DNA of 64,000 nucleotides from Parapedobacter soli (GTDB lineage: Bacteria; Bacteroidota; Bacteroidia; Sphingobacteriales; Sphingobacteriaceae): assembly GCF_025460835.1 (NCBI RefSeq), contig NZ_JAMXAY010000005.1, positions 1-64,000 of the forward strand, given 5' to 3'. Every line of letters begins with the position of its first letter. Position 1 is the first letter of the stretch. Shown piece by piece: positions 47,213 through 56,013 of the stretch. The notes beneath the pieces were generated by a model, which ran no database searches, was not told the origin of the DNA, and saw only the letters and a program-made list of their open reading frames with translations. The translations under genes were made by a program, and so were the position numbers.

Positions 47213-49372
47213 TTACCTGACCGGCCTATCCCCCATCTGCAACTCCAGCACCCCGCCCTCCATGAGTTGCCCATGTGTGAAAAAGAGCTCGGCCAGCGGC
47301 TCGCCGTCGAGCTTCGCCTCTTGGATGTACACGTTTTCGTCGGAGTTTCCCTTAGCCATCAGCTCAAACTTCTTCCCATTGGGCAACTGAATCGCAACTT
47401 CCTCGAAAGAGGGGCTACCTATCGTGTAAGTAGGTACGCCGGGTGTCACCTGGAAAAATCCCATCATCGAAAATACGACCCATGCAGACATCGCACCACC
47501 ATCCTCATCACCGGGTATACCGAATACATTGTCGGTAAACCACGTATCCACTAGGCTACGGACACGCTTTTGGGTTTTCCACGGTGAACCGAGGTAGTTA
47601 TACAAGTACGGGATATGCAAGCCGGGTTCGTTCCCCATGACGAACTGACCAACCAACCCCGATGCATCCGGTTGGATAGCCCAGAATTTCCATTTCGACA
47701 GTCCCAGATCTTCCCGAAATAACCGGTCAAGCTTCTCCTCGGCAGCGGCTTTACCCCCCATTAAATCAAACAGACCGTTCAAATCATGCTTCACATGCCA
47801 ATTGTAGGTATAAGCATTATTCTCGGTGAAATATTCGCGGCCAGCAAGGCTCGGATCGTAAGGTTCAATCCATTCCCCAGCTGCATTTTTCGGCCATACC
47901 ATCCCCTTATCTTCCCGGAAGACATTGCGATAGTATTGCGATCGTTTTGAGAACACGTCTTTCTCCTCACTACGGCCTGCGGGGTCCGCCAGCTGGGCGA
48001 TACACCAGTCGCTAAACGCATTCTCGAGCGTAACCGAAACCGCCTGTCGCCTTTCCCAGTTGGGATCTACACGCTCAACGGTCTCTGGCTCACCTGGTGC
48101 CAACCCGGGCATATAGCCATGCTCGTTGAAAAAATCATCCAGCTCGCTGGGAGGGCCGTTTCGCCAAGGAATCAATGTAGCCTCCAACGAATTTTTACGG
48201 AGACCTTCATACGCGGTCTCCACGTCGAAATCACGCAAACCTTTCGCCCACGCATCGGCCATCCACGCCGACGCGTGGTTGCCAACCATCGCTGGCCAGT
48301 CGCCGAAAGCTACGGCAAATGACGGCATCCAGCCGGTTTGGCGGTACATTTCCACGTACGAACGGATCATCGCCTGATCCTTGTCGGGGTCCAAAATCAT
48401 ATTCAGTGGGTGGTGGGCTATGTAAGAATCCCAAACCCAATTATCAACATAGAACGGTCCGTCCGACTCATGCACTTGGTGGTCATATGCACTATAGTAT
48501 CGGCCGTGTTCATTAATGTCGACCATCCGCTCGTAGGTGCGGTACAAGGCGGTATAAAACACCCGCTTCTGCTCGTCATTGCCTTTCACCTTGATCTTAG
48601 ACAAAGCTGCCCGCCAAGCGTCCATGGCCGCCGATTTCGTGGTCTCAAAATCATGGTTTCCTATCTCCTGCTCCAGATTGGCCTTTGCCTGATCCACACT
48701 GATGAAGGAGATACCATATCGCATTTCCAGTACGCCATTTGCTGACTCAACGGTAGCCAATAGGTTTTTCCGGCTATCGTCGCCCCCGGTTTCAACGCTT
48801 TTTACCGTACCGTCTACCGTGCCGTAGAAATACACTTTCATCCCGTTATAGTCTTCTTCGCCCGAAAAAGCATGGTCATTGGGCGACTCCACAAACCCGC
48901 TCGCATTGATAATTGAAAACCGCAATCGATGCGTCGTTGACTGGTCAGCGTTTGTCATCCGGAAGATGCCGCTTCTTTCATTCGGCGTAACCGCCACGCT
49001 ATTATAAGAGATCGCATCCACTACCTCATAAGCATAGGGATGCGCATCCTGACGGTGTATGATAATATTCGACCGCCAGGGGTTGCTTTCCGTGAATACC
49101 GGCAAAAAAGAAAACGACGAACCGATCCGATGAGACACAACCGTAAGGGGAAAACCCGATATCTGATCATCTAACTCATCTTTTTTCAACGGATGCACCC
49201 TCAGCATGCTATTAGGAAGGTGCACAAGTGGTCGGGTGGGCTCCAAGATCAAGCCCACACCGCCTATTGTAGGATCAACATACATCAAAACATCCCCTTC
49301 GACCACATCGGGATGATGGCAACCGGCACAAAGCCATCCGGTAAGCAAGCCAACGATTATATATTTTCGCAT
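47213..49372 (-). CDS. GH92-family alpha-mannosidase lipoprotein
   Basis: A 719-residue lipoprotein (Cys18 in LCAGC) and the first gene of the PUL operon. It keeps the GH92 opening (YVDPTIGGVGLILEPTRPL), the barrel motif NHASAWMADAW and the catalytic GNEPGLHIPYLYNYLGSPWKTQ with the acid Glu, and GDEDGGAMSAWVVFSMMGFFQVTPG. The N-terminal sandwich is shorter and lacks the usual PFGMVQ block, replaced by LPNSMLRVHP, so it belongs to a different GH92 subgroup than its neighbour. The gene starts just downstream of a promoter covered by the GntR operator. Confidence 0.9.
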   Translation of the reverse strand: MRKYIIVGLLTGWLCAGCHHPDVVEGDVLMYVDPTIGGVGLILEPTRPLVHLPNSMLRVHPLKKDELDDQISGFPLTVVSHRIGSSFSFLPVFTESNPWRSNIIIHRQDAHPYAYEVVDAISYNSVAVTPNERSGIFRMTNADQSTTHRLRFSIINASGFVESPNDHAFSGEEDYNGMKVYFYGTVDGTVKSVETGGDDSRKNLLATVESANGVLEMRYGISFISVDQAKANLEQEIGNHDFETTKSAAMDAWRAALSKIKVKGNDEQKRVFYTALYRTYERMVDINEHGRYYSAYDHQVHESDGPFYVDNWVWDSYIAHHPLNMILDPDKDQAMIRSYVEMYRQTGWMPSFAVAFGDWPAMVGNHASAWMADAWAKGLRDFDVETAYEGLRKNSLEATLIPWRNGPPSELDDFFNEHGYMPGLAPGEPETVERVDPNWERRQAVSVTLENAFSDWCIAQLADPAGRSEEKDVFSKRSQYYRNVFREDKGMVWPKNAAGEWIEPYDPSLAGREYFTENNAYTYNWHVKHDLNGLFDLMGGKAAAEEKLDRLFREDLGLSKWKFWAIQPDASGLVGQFVMGNEPGLHIPYLYNYLGSPWKTQKRVRSLVDTWFTDNVFGIPGDEDGGAMSAWVVFSMMGFFQVTPGVPTYTIGSPSFEEVAIQLPNGKKFELMAKGNSDENVYIQEAKLDGEPLAELFFTHGQLMEGGVLELQMGDRPVR

Positions 49373-49418
49373 ATCTGCATTTTACAGGTGATAAAATTGG
49401 TTTCCCTTTACCCTAAAA

Positions 49419-49449
49419 CAAAAGTACAAATTAAGCTTGTATATACAAG
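49419..49449 (-). promoter_or_regulatory. PUL operon promoter with GntR operator over the -33 box
   Basis: On the minus strand TACTTTTG (49419-49426) and TTG (49446-49448) are separated by exactly 19 bp. The palindrome CTTGTATATACAAG (49436-49449) covers the -33 element, so a bound regulator would block polymerase. Confidence 0.78.
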
Positions 49450-49558
49450 AAAAAATAAAAAATATTATACTATCGTTAAACAAATCACTCTAAAATAACA
49501 TACATATTGCTCATAACGAGCGTACTATGTTTATTTAGATAAATGAAAATAAAATAAT

Positions 49559-49574
49559 ATTTGTATATACAAGT
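49559..49574. promoter_or_regulatory. GntR operator, middle copy
   Basis: ATTTGTATATACAAGT differs from the full palindrome in one base. It lies between the two divergent promoters and may allow looping or cooperative binding. The 317-bp intergenic region (49373-49689) otherwise holds only the two flanking sites and AT-rich sequence. Confidence 0.7.
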
Positions 49575-49633
49575 GTTGTTAAAGACACATATTCAAATCG
49601 GATTCATCAAACAAAACCTTCGACCAGACGCAA

Positions 49634-49669
49634 ACTTGTATACACAACAATAAAAATTTGCTAGTTTTG
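49634..49669 (+). promoter_or_regulatory. gntR promoter with partial operator
   Basis: TAGTTTTG at 49662-49669 fits the -7 consensus. ACTTGTATACACAACA at 49634-49649 is a weaker copy of the operator in the -33 zone, which suggests autoregulation. The leader would be short before ATG 49690. Confidence 0.6.
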
Positions 49670-49689
49670 TCTCGATTGATAAGACAGTC

Positions 49690-50406
49690 ATGGCAAAAGA
49701 ACCAAATACACCACTCTATAAGGTACTCATCGACGACCTTAAACGGCAAATCGACGACGGGCGTTATAAAAAAGGAGATTTACTCCCTTCGGAAAATGAC
49801 CTTTGCAAAAGCTATGGTACCACGCGCCCCACTGTACGGCAGGCGTTAGGTGAATTGACACGGATGGGATATATCATCCGCCAACACGGTAAAGGCAGTA
49901 TCGTAAGTGAGCCAAAAAGCGGACTGGGAATTTTATCATTAAAAGGTTCAACCGCAGGAGTAGGCAAGAAAAGTTTGCGTACCGAAATGCTGGTCAAGTC
50001 AAAACGGATGACATGGCCTGTCGATTTCCCGTACGATCTAACGGAAGAACAGCAAGAAGCGGGTTGCATATACCTCGCACGGCTCCGTTATGTAAATGGC
50101 CTGCCCACCCTGTACGAAGAAACCTATATTACCGATATCGACTTGCCCCGTTTTACGATGCATAACGTTGCCAAGAATTCATTATTCGAGACGTTGAAAA
50201 AATACCATCATGTGGAAATCAAGGAAGGCGAACAAAAAATATGGGCTGTCATGGCGGGTAACCACATTGCTGATCTACTTTCGACCAATGCAGAGAACCC
50301 CATCATCCATATGAAACGCAGCATGCAAACCAATAAGCGCAATTTGGTGATCTACTCCTTCCTCTATTGCAATACAGCGGATTATTTCATTCAAGATTAT
50401 TTTTAA
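49690..50406 (+). CDS. GntR-family regulator with UTRA domain (HutC subfamily)
   Basis: The 238-residue protein has the N-terminal winged helix of GntR (LKRQIDDGRYKKGDLLPSENDLCKSYGTTRPTVRQALGELTRMGYIIRQHGKGSIV, about 14-70) and a C-terminal UTRA ligand domain (about 95-235). UTRA regulators usually bind a sugar phosphate or sugar and then release DNA. Palindromes with the half-site CTTGTA stand before its own gene, the PUL, the catabolic operon and the transporter, so it is very likely their repressor. It is the only regulator in the locus; there is no hybrid two-component or ECF/anti-sigma pair. Its stop overlaps the convergent transporter gene by 4 bp. Confidence 0.92.
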   Translation: MAKEPNTPLYKVLIDDLKRQIDDGRYKKGDLLPSENDLCKSYGTTRPTVRQALGELTRMGYIIRQHGKGSIVSEPKSGLGILSLKGSTAGVGKKSLRTEMLVKSKRMTWPVDFPYDLTEEQQEAGCIYLARLRYVNGLPTLYEETYITDIDLPRFTMHNVAKNSLFETLKKYHHVEIKEGEQKIWAVMAGNHIADLLSTNAENPIIHMKRSMQTNKRNLVIYSFLYCNTADYFIQDYF

Positions 50407-51812
50407 TGCCCCCCGCCAACAGGTTCTGATTTCTTAGCCACACCCAGCTTGCGACTACAGTACAACCCGTACGCTGCAATATACGCGTAGCAAATAGCTG
50501 GGATGATAAACGAGGGTTTAAGCCCGATGGTATCGGCCATCCATCCCTGCAAAAGTGGAATCAATGCACCGCCCAGAATACCCATCACTAATAAAGAAGC
50601 CCCTTGGCTCGTATGTGGGCCCAAGCCTGTAATGGCCAGCGTGAAGATGTTTGACCACATGATGGAATTGAACAGACCAACGGCTAAGAGCGTCCACATG
50701 GCCCAGCTGGCCGTACCCCATACGGTGGCCAGTAATAGAACAATGTTCACCAATGCAAACACCAACAACGTACGGGCTGCCTTAGACCGGCCGATCGCGA
50801 AAGCACCGAAGTTGAGCAAAATAAACAATAGGAAGGTTGCAACCTGTGCAAATGTCAAATCGACGATGCTATATATCAAAAGGAACACCAGCATCGCTGC
50901 CACCACCATATACACGGTTTTACGTGCTCCCTTTAATTTATCATTCAACGAGATTGCCCCAAGGAAACGGCCGATCATCGCGCCGCCCCAATATAGTGCC
51001 AGGTAATTCTTACCCACATGCTCTCCCACACCCATAATCTCCGGCTGACCAATGAAGCTGATGATCAGGCTTCCGATGGCGACTTCAGCCCCCACGTAAA
51101 AGAAAATGCCCATTACACCACCCCGTAGCTGGGGGAATGCCAATGCACCGAGCTTTCCGCCGGCTATTTCTTCGGCCTCGAATTTAGGTAAACGCACAAA
51201 CCAGACAAGTACAGCCACCAGGACGAACAACAATCCGAAAATCAGGTACGGAATTTTCGTAGCCTCGGCCGTAATTTCACCGCCGTCGGCGAAAAACTCA
51301 AAAACGAAATAACCGCCCAATACCGGCGCAATGGTGGTGCCCAATGAATTGAACGCCTGAGCCATGTTCAACCTGCTCGACGCACCCTCAGGACCGCCGA
51401 GTATGGCAACGTACGGGTTAGCAGATATCTGCAACAAGGTAAACCCCAATCCCAACGTAAACAAGGCCAACAGGAACATGGAGTATATAGCCATCGTCTC
51501 CGCAGGATAAAAAAGCACACATCCCAATGCTGAAATCACCAAACCAATGATAATTCCACCCTTGTAACCAATCTTGTTGATAGGATCGCCATAGAGATAG
51601 GAAATGAGAAAATAGGCCACCGAGCCAACGAAGTACGCACCAAAAAAAGCAAACTGCACCAACATAGCCTGGAAATAGCTCAGCTGGAAAAGCTCCTTCA
51701 AATGGGGGATCAGGATATCGTTCATGCAGGTGATGAACCCCCACATAAAAAATAGCGTCGTTAAGGTAGAAAGGGCTACTCGGTAGTTTGGCTTATCTTG
51801 TATTTGAGTCAT
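50403..51812 (-). CDS. FucP-like MFS sugar transporter
   Basis: A 12-helix major facilitator of the FucP/GluP family, which moves hexoses such as fucose, glucose or mannose with protons. Marks are FFMWGFITCMNDILIPHLKELFQLSYFQAMLVQFAFFGAYF near the start and the long hydrophobic helices throughout. I start at ATG 51812 (MTQIQDKPNY), giving 469 residues; the frame opens 14 codons earlier but that would place the start against the operator. The operator at 51855-51870 controls it together with the PUL. It probably brings the monosaccharide made by GH92 and GH2 into the cytoplasm. Confidence 0.92.
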   Translation of the reverse strand: MTQIQDKPNYRVALSTLTTLFFMWGFITCMNDILIPHLKELFQLSYFQAMLVQFAFFGAYFVGSVAYFLISYLYGDPINKIGYKGGIIIGLVISALGCVLFYPAETMAIYSMFLLALFTLGLGFTLLQISANPYVAILGGPEGASSRLNMAQAFNSLGTTIAPVLGGYFVFEFFADGGEITAEATKIPYLIFGLLFVLVAVLVWFVRLPKFEAEEIAGGKLGALAFPQLRGGVMGIFFYVGAEVAIGSLIISFIGQPEIMGVGEHVGKNYLALYWGGAMIGRFLGAISLNDKLKGARKTVYMVVAAMLVFLLIYSIVDLTFAQVATFLLFILLNFGAFAIGRSKAARTLLVFALVNIVLLLATVWGTASWAMWTLLAVGLFNSIMWSNIFTLAITGLGPHTSQGASLLVMGILGGALIPLLQGWMADTIGLKPSFIIPAICYAYIAAYGLYCSRKLGVAKKSEPVGGGH

Positions 51813-51837
51813 AATACTGGTATTGATTGTAACAGCA

Positions 51838-51870
51838 CAAACATAAATAAACAAACTTGTATATACAAGA
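51838..51870 (-). promoter_or_regulatory. Transporter promoter with GntR operator
   Basis: On the minus strand TATGTTTG (51838-51845) fits the -7 box and TTG (51866-51868) lies 20 bp upstream. ACTTGTATATACAAGA at 51855-51870 overlaps the -33 element. Confidence 0.7.
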
Positions 51871-51882
51871 CATAGAAAATAC

Positions 51883-53352
51883 TCACCGAATTCCCTTTTT
51901 CGGCTTCACTTCATCCGCATCCATCGTGTAGGGCAACCGCCAAACCCTTCCTTTGGAATCACCGAAATACAGGTGGGACTCACTATGTACATGGGGATCA
52001 CCATCGCCCCAGAAGTACTTAAACGGATCTCTTCCATTCACTACCTTTCTCACATAGTTATGGTTTACGTCACTGTTCTTGGTGATTTGCTTTCTAGACT
52101 TCCAGGTCTTGCCGTTATCTTTGCTTTCCCAAAGCACCAGCTCTCCGCCCCCACCCCACTGCTGCGGCGTATTATCGGTAGGCGCTACCACCATCCACTT
52201 GTCGCCGTCAATCCATAGGCTACCGGTATCATAATTATGGTCTGATGTCGCTATGGTATGATTTTCCCACTTTTCTCCTGTCCAATGGATTACCTGCCAT
52301 TCCCGCATGGCATTTTGCGGACCGGGCTGGTGCCCTACCCCCGAGAGGTAAAGTGCCGCAGGATTGCCGTGCTTGTCGAAAGCAACATCTTTGATGTATA
52401 CATTCTCTCCCTTCGAGAAAAACTCACGGGCCAATGTGGGGTTATCCACTTCAGTGACGGGAATCGAAATCGGAGTGCCATCTACCGTGGTCCACGTACG
52501 ACCGAAATCGGTGGTTTGCAGGTAATAGATATTTGTTCTGAGGTCTACGTTACCGTTGGGATGCCAATTGTAAAAAAACACGATTTTCTCCCCCAGCTGG
52601 CCACTGATTTGATAGTGGCCCGCATTTTTATCTTCCGCCCGCTTTATAGCAACAAGTTGCCGGTCTCCGGTCCATTCCACACCATCCTTACTTGTGCTGA
52701 AGTACAGCAGCCGAACGCCGAGATACTTGGTGAATAGGTGCAAAAAGCCCTCGCCCTCAACATACTTCGGCTGTGGGTAGGTTATCTCCTGTTCCGAAAT
52801 CATCTCGAACCGATCGATGGAATTGGGCAAACTGCTTTTATAGATAAATCCTGGTCGGCCGCGCCCCCTTCCGCTCACAAACACCCAGATATAACCGTCA
52901 GAATCCATGGCGATCGAAGGGTTGTCGTGCGGGTCGAAAACACCGTCTTTATCGTATACTACCGTGGGTTTCTCAACAGTACCCGTTTTATGGTCGTAGC
53001 TCCCAGCCATGCAGACCAGGTAATCCCCTCTCGCCTTTGCTTTGGGGTCGCCGGGGTCGGCATCGCTCATACGGCCTTTCACGATACCACCGTAAACAAA
53101 GAACGTTTTATTTGCTTCGGGCGAATAGATGGCCAGTGGAATATGCTTGGCAGTATAGGTTCCCAACCCTCCGGAATATTTATCCCCGTATTCAGAAAAT
53201 TGGCCTAGTGTAAACCAGATGCCCCGATACCCATCGATTTTGGCATTATTTAATGAGGGGTAGGGTTGTGCTGTGGCCGATAGATAAAAGGCAGATACGG
53301 CAAGGAGACACGCAAATCGAAAGGAATTGGGTTTCTTTTGTGTTCGGATCAT
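51883..53352 (-). CDS. BNR-repeat (BNR_4) secreted protein
   Basis: The 489-residue protein has a signal peptide (cut after about residue 29, SATAQ) and a beta-propeller of BNR repeats with Asp-box-like segments (STSKDGVEWTG, TTDFGRTWTT, ESKDNGKTWKS). Such BNR_4 proteins from Bacteroidota resemble sialidases and some polysaccharide lyases; no catalytic set is certain here. It is upstream of the transporter on the same strand, with the operator between them, so the two need not be one transcript. It probably belongs to the same glycan locus. Confidence 0.78.
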   Translation of the reverse strand: MIRTQKKPNSFRFACLLAVSAFYLSATAQPYPSLNNAKIDGYRGIWFTLGQFSEYGDKYSGGLGTYTAKHIPLAIYSPEANKTFFVYGGIVKGRMSDADPGDPKAKARGDYLVCMAGSYDHKTGTVEKPTVVYDKDGVFDPHDNPSIAMDSDGYIWVFVSGRGRGRPGFIYKSSLPNSIDRFEMISEQEITYPQPKYVEGEGFLHLFTKYLGVRLLYFSTSKDGVEWTGDRQLVAIKRAEDKNAGHYQISGQLGEKIVFFYNWHPNGNVDLRTNIYYLQTTDFGRTWTTVDGTPISIPVTEVDNPTLAREFFSKGENVYIKDVAFDKHGNPAALYLSGVGHQPGPQNAMREWQVIHWTGEKWENHTIATSDHNYDTGSLWIDGDKWMVVAPTDNTPQQWGGGGELVLWESKDNGKTWKSRKQITKNSDVNHNYVRKVVNGRDPFKYFWGDGDPHVHSESHLYFGDSKGRVWRLPYTMDADEVKPKKGIR

Positions 53353-53437
53353 AACATTAACATTGGATTTATATCGGCGGTCCTTGGCGGGATGCTACTC
53401 CTGGCACCGGCAAGGAGTAATCATAAGCAGCCTCAAA

Positions 53438-54790
53438 CTAAGCGTTGAGGCTGCCCAATATAATATCCCGTATTGCAATCGGCTCTAACTCCGCTTCGTG
53501 CTTTTTGTCTTTACTGATTAACAACGGATAATAGTCGACCGGAATATCCACCGCACCATGCGAACCTTTTACCAACGTGGCATCCAGCGGAATGACATCC
53601 ATTACATACCGGAAACCCAGCTTTTTGCGAAGTAGTTTATACCCCCCGCGCAGCTTGGACGACATAAACATCTCGACAGGATCGTAGCCGGGCTTCTTAT
53701 GGATATCCACCACCCGGGCATAATCGGGAGCCACACGGTCGTCCAGCCAGAAATAGTAGGTGAACCAGCTGTCGGCTTCTGCAACTGCCACTATATCGCC
53801 GGCCCGCTCATGGTCGAGGTGGTATTGCTTCTTCCCCTCGTCATCAAGCAGCAATGCAATACCCGGCACTTCGGTGAGCAGCTCTACTACTTGTTGCTTC
53901 ACCGTATCGGTTGCGGTGTAGATGTGGGCAATCTGGTGGTCGGCCACCGCAAATGCTGATGAAGCACCCGCATCGAGCAGCTCCAGTCCCCTTTCTATAC
54001 GGACGGCTAACAATCCGGCTTTGCGAAGCAGCCGATTGATATGCACTGGGCGACAAACGGGCGCAATTCCATACTCGGATAACAGCAGTACATTTGCTCC
54101 CCGCGCTTCGTAGAAGCCTACCATCTTCTCTAACAGGGTATCGATTTCACGCAGCTCCTTCCCGATTTTCGAGGTATCCGGGCCAAACTTCTGCTGACAG
54201 TAGTCCAGATGTGGCAAATAGACCAGGCTCAGCGTAGGGCTGTGTTTCTCCTCGACATACATGGCCGAATTTGCAATCCACTCAGACGACGCAATATTGG
54301 CCCCCGGCCCCCAGAAGCTGAACAGTGGGAACTGTCCGAACCGTTGCTGCAACTCATCGCGCAAAGTCGCTGGGTGGGAATAGCAATCGGGAATCTTACG
54401 GCCATCGGCTAAGTAATTGGGTCGGGGGGTTACCGAATAGTCCGCACTACCATACATATTATACCACCAGAATAGTTGGGCACAGGTGAACCCTGGGTCG
54501 ATACGCTTTGCGGTATCCCACACGCTTTCGCCTTGTACCAGCTTATTGGATTGCTTCCAGAATTTCACTTCACTATCAACGCGGTCATACCAACCGTTGG
54601 CCACAATTCCGTGTTGCGATGGCCACAACCCTGTAAGGTAAGTGGTTTGCATAGACGTTGTGACCGCCGGCAAGTGCGGTTTTATCCGGCTTACATAGGC
54701 ATTCTTTACATAGCTAGCCAAGAAAGGCGTATGTTCGCCTATTACAGCGGACGATAGTCCTACGACATCAATGACAACAGTTTTTCGCAT
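53438..54790 (-). CDS. eboF: Alkaline-phosphatase-superfamily protein EboF
   Basis: The last gene of the ebo operon, 450 residues. It has the nucleotide pyrophosphatase/phosphodiesterase fold: metal Asp in VIDVVGLSS, the nucleophile Thr in LPAVTTSMQTTYLTGLWPSQHGI, LVYLPHLDYCQQKFG, and the SEYGIAPV and GSHG metal sites. No signal peptide is seen, so it is cytosolic. Its exact reaction in the ebo pathway is not known to me. It starts 7 bp after eboE. Confidence 0.85.
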   Translation of the reverse strand: MRKTVVIDVVGLSSAVIGEHTPFLASYVKNAYVSRIKPHLPAVTTSMQTTYLTGLWPSQHGIVANGWYDRVDSEVKFWKQSNKLVQGESVWDTAKRIDPGFTCAQLFWWYNMYGSADYSVTPRPNYLADGRKIPDCYSHPATLRDELQQRFGQFPLFSFWGPGANIASSEWIANSAMYVEEKHSPTLSLVYLPHLDYCQQKFGPDTSKIGKELREIDTLLEKMVGFYEARGANVLLLSEYGIAPVCRPVHINRLLRKAGLLAVRIERGLELLDAGASSAFAVADHQIAHIYTATDTVKQQVVELLTEVPGIALLLDDEGKKQYHLDHERAGDIVAVAEADSWFTYYFWLDDRVAPDYARVVDIHKKPGYDPVEMFMSSKLRGGYKLLRKKLGFRYVMDVIPLDATLVKGSHGAVDIPVDYYPLLISKDKKHEAELEPIAIRDIILGSLNA

Positions 54791-54797
54791 AACAACC

Positions 54798-56012
54798 TCA
54801 TTCTTGTAATTGATCTATCACCCAATTCAGCTCACGCGAGATGGATTCAGCTATCGGTAATTGGAGCCGTTCGGGCAAAACACCCCAGGTATACGTTTCG
54901 GCTTCCAGGTGCCCCGTAAGCAACTTGCTTTTGTGCAGAGCAAGTACATCGAGAATATCCGATTGCGTGGATTGCAGTGTTCCCAGGTCTTCCAGGAATA
55001 TCGGGATGTGGAAATGCGAGCGCCACGCGATGGTCTGCTCATCGAAAAGGGCACTTTGGGCATCGGGCAGATCGTTGAAGCGCCGAAGCTGCCCATCCCT
55101 TTGCTGGGCTATGACTTGGTGTAGGTAAGTAGGCTCATCAAATGCCATGAACGCATCGCCTACCGCCTGCCGGGCGGCGGTGTCTGATGGCATAGCTGCC
55201 TTTAGGGCTGCACTAATCTGGAACTTGCCTATCTGGATACCTCGTTGCGCCAAGGCTTCAACCACCGCATGGTGATCTTCGTAACCTAATGCAAAATGGC
55301 AGACGTCATAACATAACTGGATATGCCTTTTGAGGGCTTCCTCGGCTTCCGTAGCCGTCATCCCAAGTGTAGCGGCAAATATTTTAACAGCTGTGGGAAC
55401 CAACTCGTCTTCATACCAACTGATAAACTCATCGCCCGTTTCCAATACGCCATCGGGCTCGGGCTCAATATCGAGGTGCAACACCTTGCCATATTTGCGG
55501 TACACTTGTACAAGGTACAACGCTACGTCCGCCACCTGCGCCGTCGCACGCGCACGCATCGTCTGCCACTTGTTTTCACTCTCATTATACCAATGCCGGT
55601 ATGCCAGTGGCGAAGTGGATATCCCGCCATCTATGTTTTCCGGCAGCAACTGCAACAGGATATCAAATAGGCGCTTGGTATATTGCAGCCGCTCATCGGT
55701 GGTCCAATCGGGTGCATGCACGTGCGCTTTGACAACATCTTCATGGAAGTCACCAAAAGGAAACCCATTCATCGTAAACACGTAGGCATTTTCGTGATCC
55801 AGCCAAGCCTTAAACTCATCAAGCTTGCCACTATCCAGCAACGCCCTACTTGCCAGATTGGAAAGGCGCAACCCCAATCCCATTGCGTCATGTGGCGAAA
55901 CTGCCTGCTTCACTTTTGGGAAATGCATTTTAAGCAGTTGGAAATGGTCCTCCCACTGCTCTCCACCGTGTATATTCGTACAATAAGTAAGGTGCCCGTA
56001 GCGTGTAATCAT
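54798..56012 (-). CDS. eboE: Metabolite traffic protein EboE
   Basis: The 404-residue protein is a TIM-barrel member of the sugar-isomerase-like superfamily (CTNIHGGEQW near the start, LHLDIEPEPDG, LCYDVCHFALGYE). These segments carry the likely metal residues Glu, Asp and His. EboE is part of the conserved ebo cluster that moves a precursor to the periplasm in scytonemin-making cyanobacteria. It begins one base after the eboD stop. Confidence 0.88.
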   Translation of the reverse strand: MITRYGHLTYCTNIHGGEQWEDHFQLLKMHFPKVKQAVSPHDAMGLGLRLSNLASRALLDSGKLDEFKAWLDHENAYVFTMNGFPFGDFHEDVVKAHVHAPDWTTDERLQYTKRLFDILLQLLPENIDGGISTSPLAYRHWYNESENKWQTMRARATAQVADVALYLVQVYRKYGKVLHLDIEPEPDGVLETGDEFISWYEDELVPTAVKIFAATLGMTATEAEEALKRHIQLCYDVCHFALGYEDHHAVVEALAQRGIQIGKFQISAALKAAMPSDTAARQAVGDAFMAFDEPTYLHQVIAQQRDGQLRRFNDLPDAQSALFDEQTIAWRSHFHIPIFLEDLGTLQSTQSDILDVLALHKSKLLTGHLEAETYTWGVLPERLQLPIAESISRELNWVIDQLQE

Positions 56013-56013
56013 A

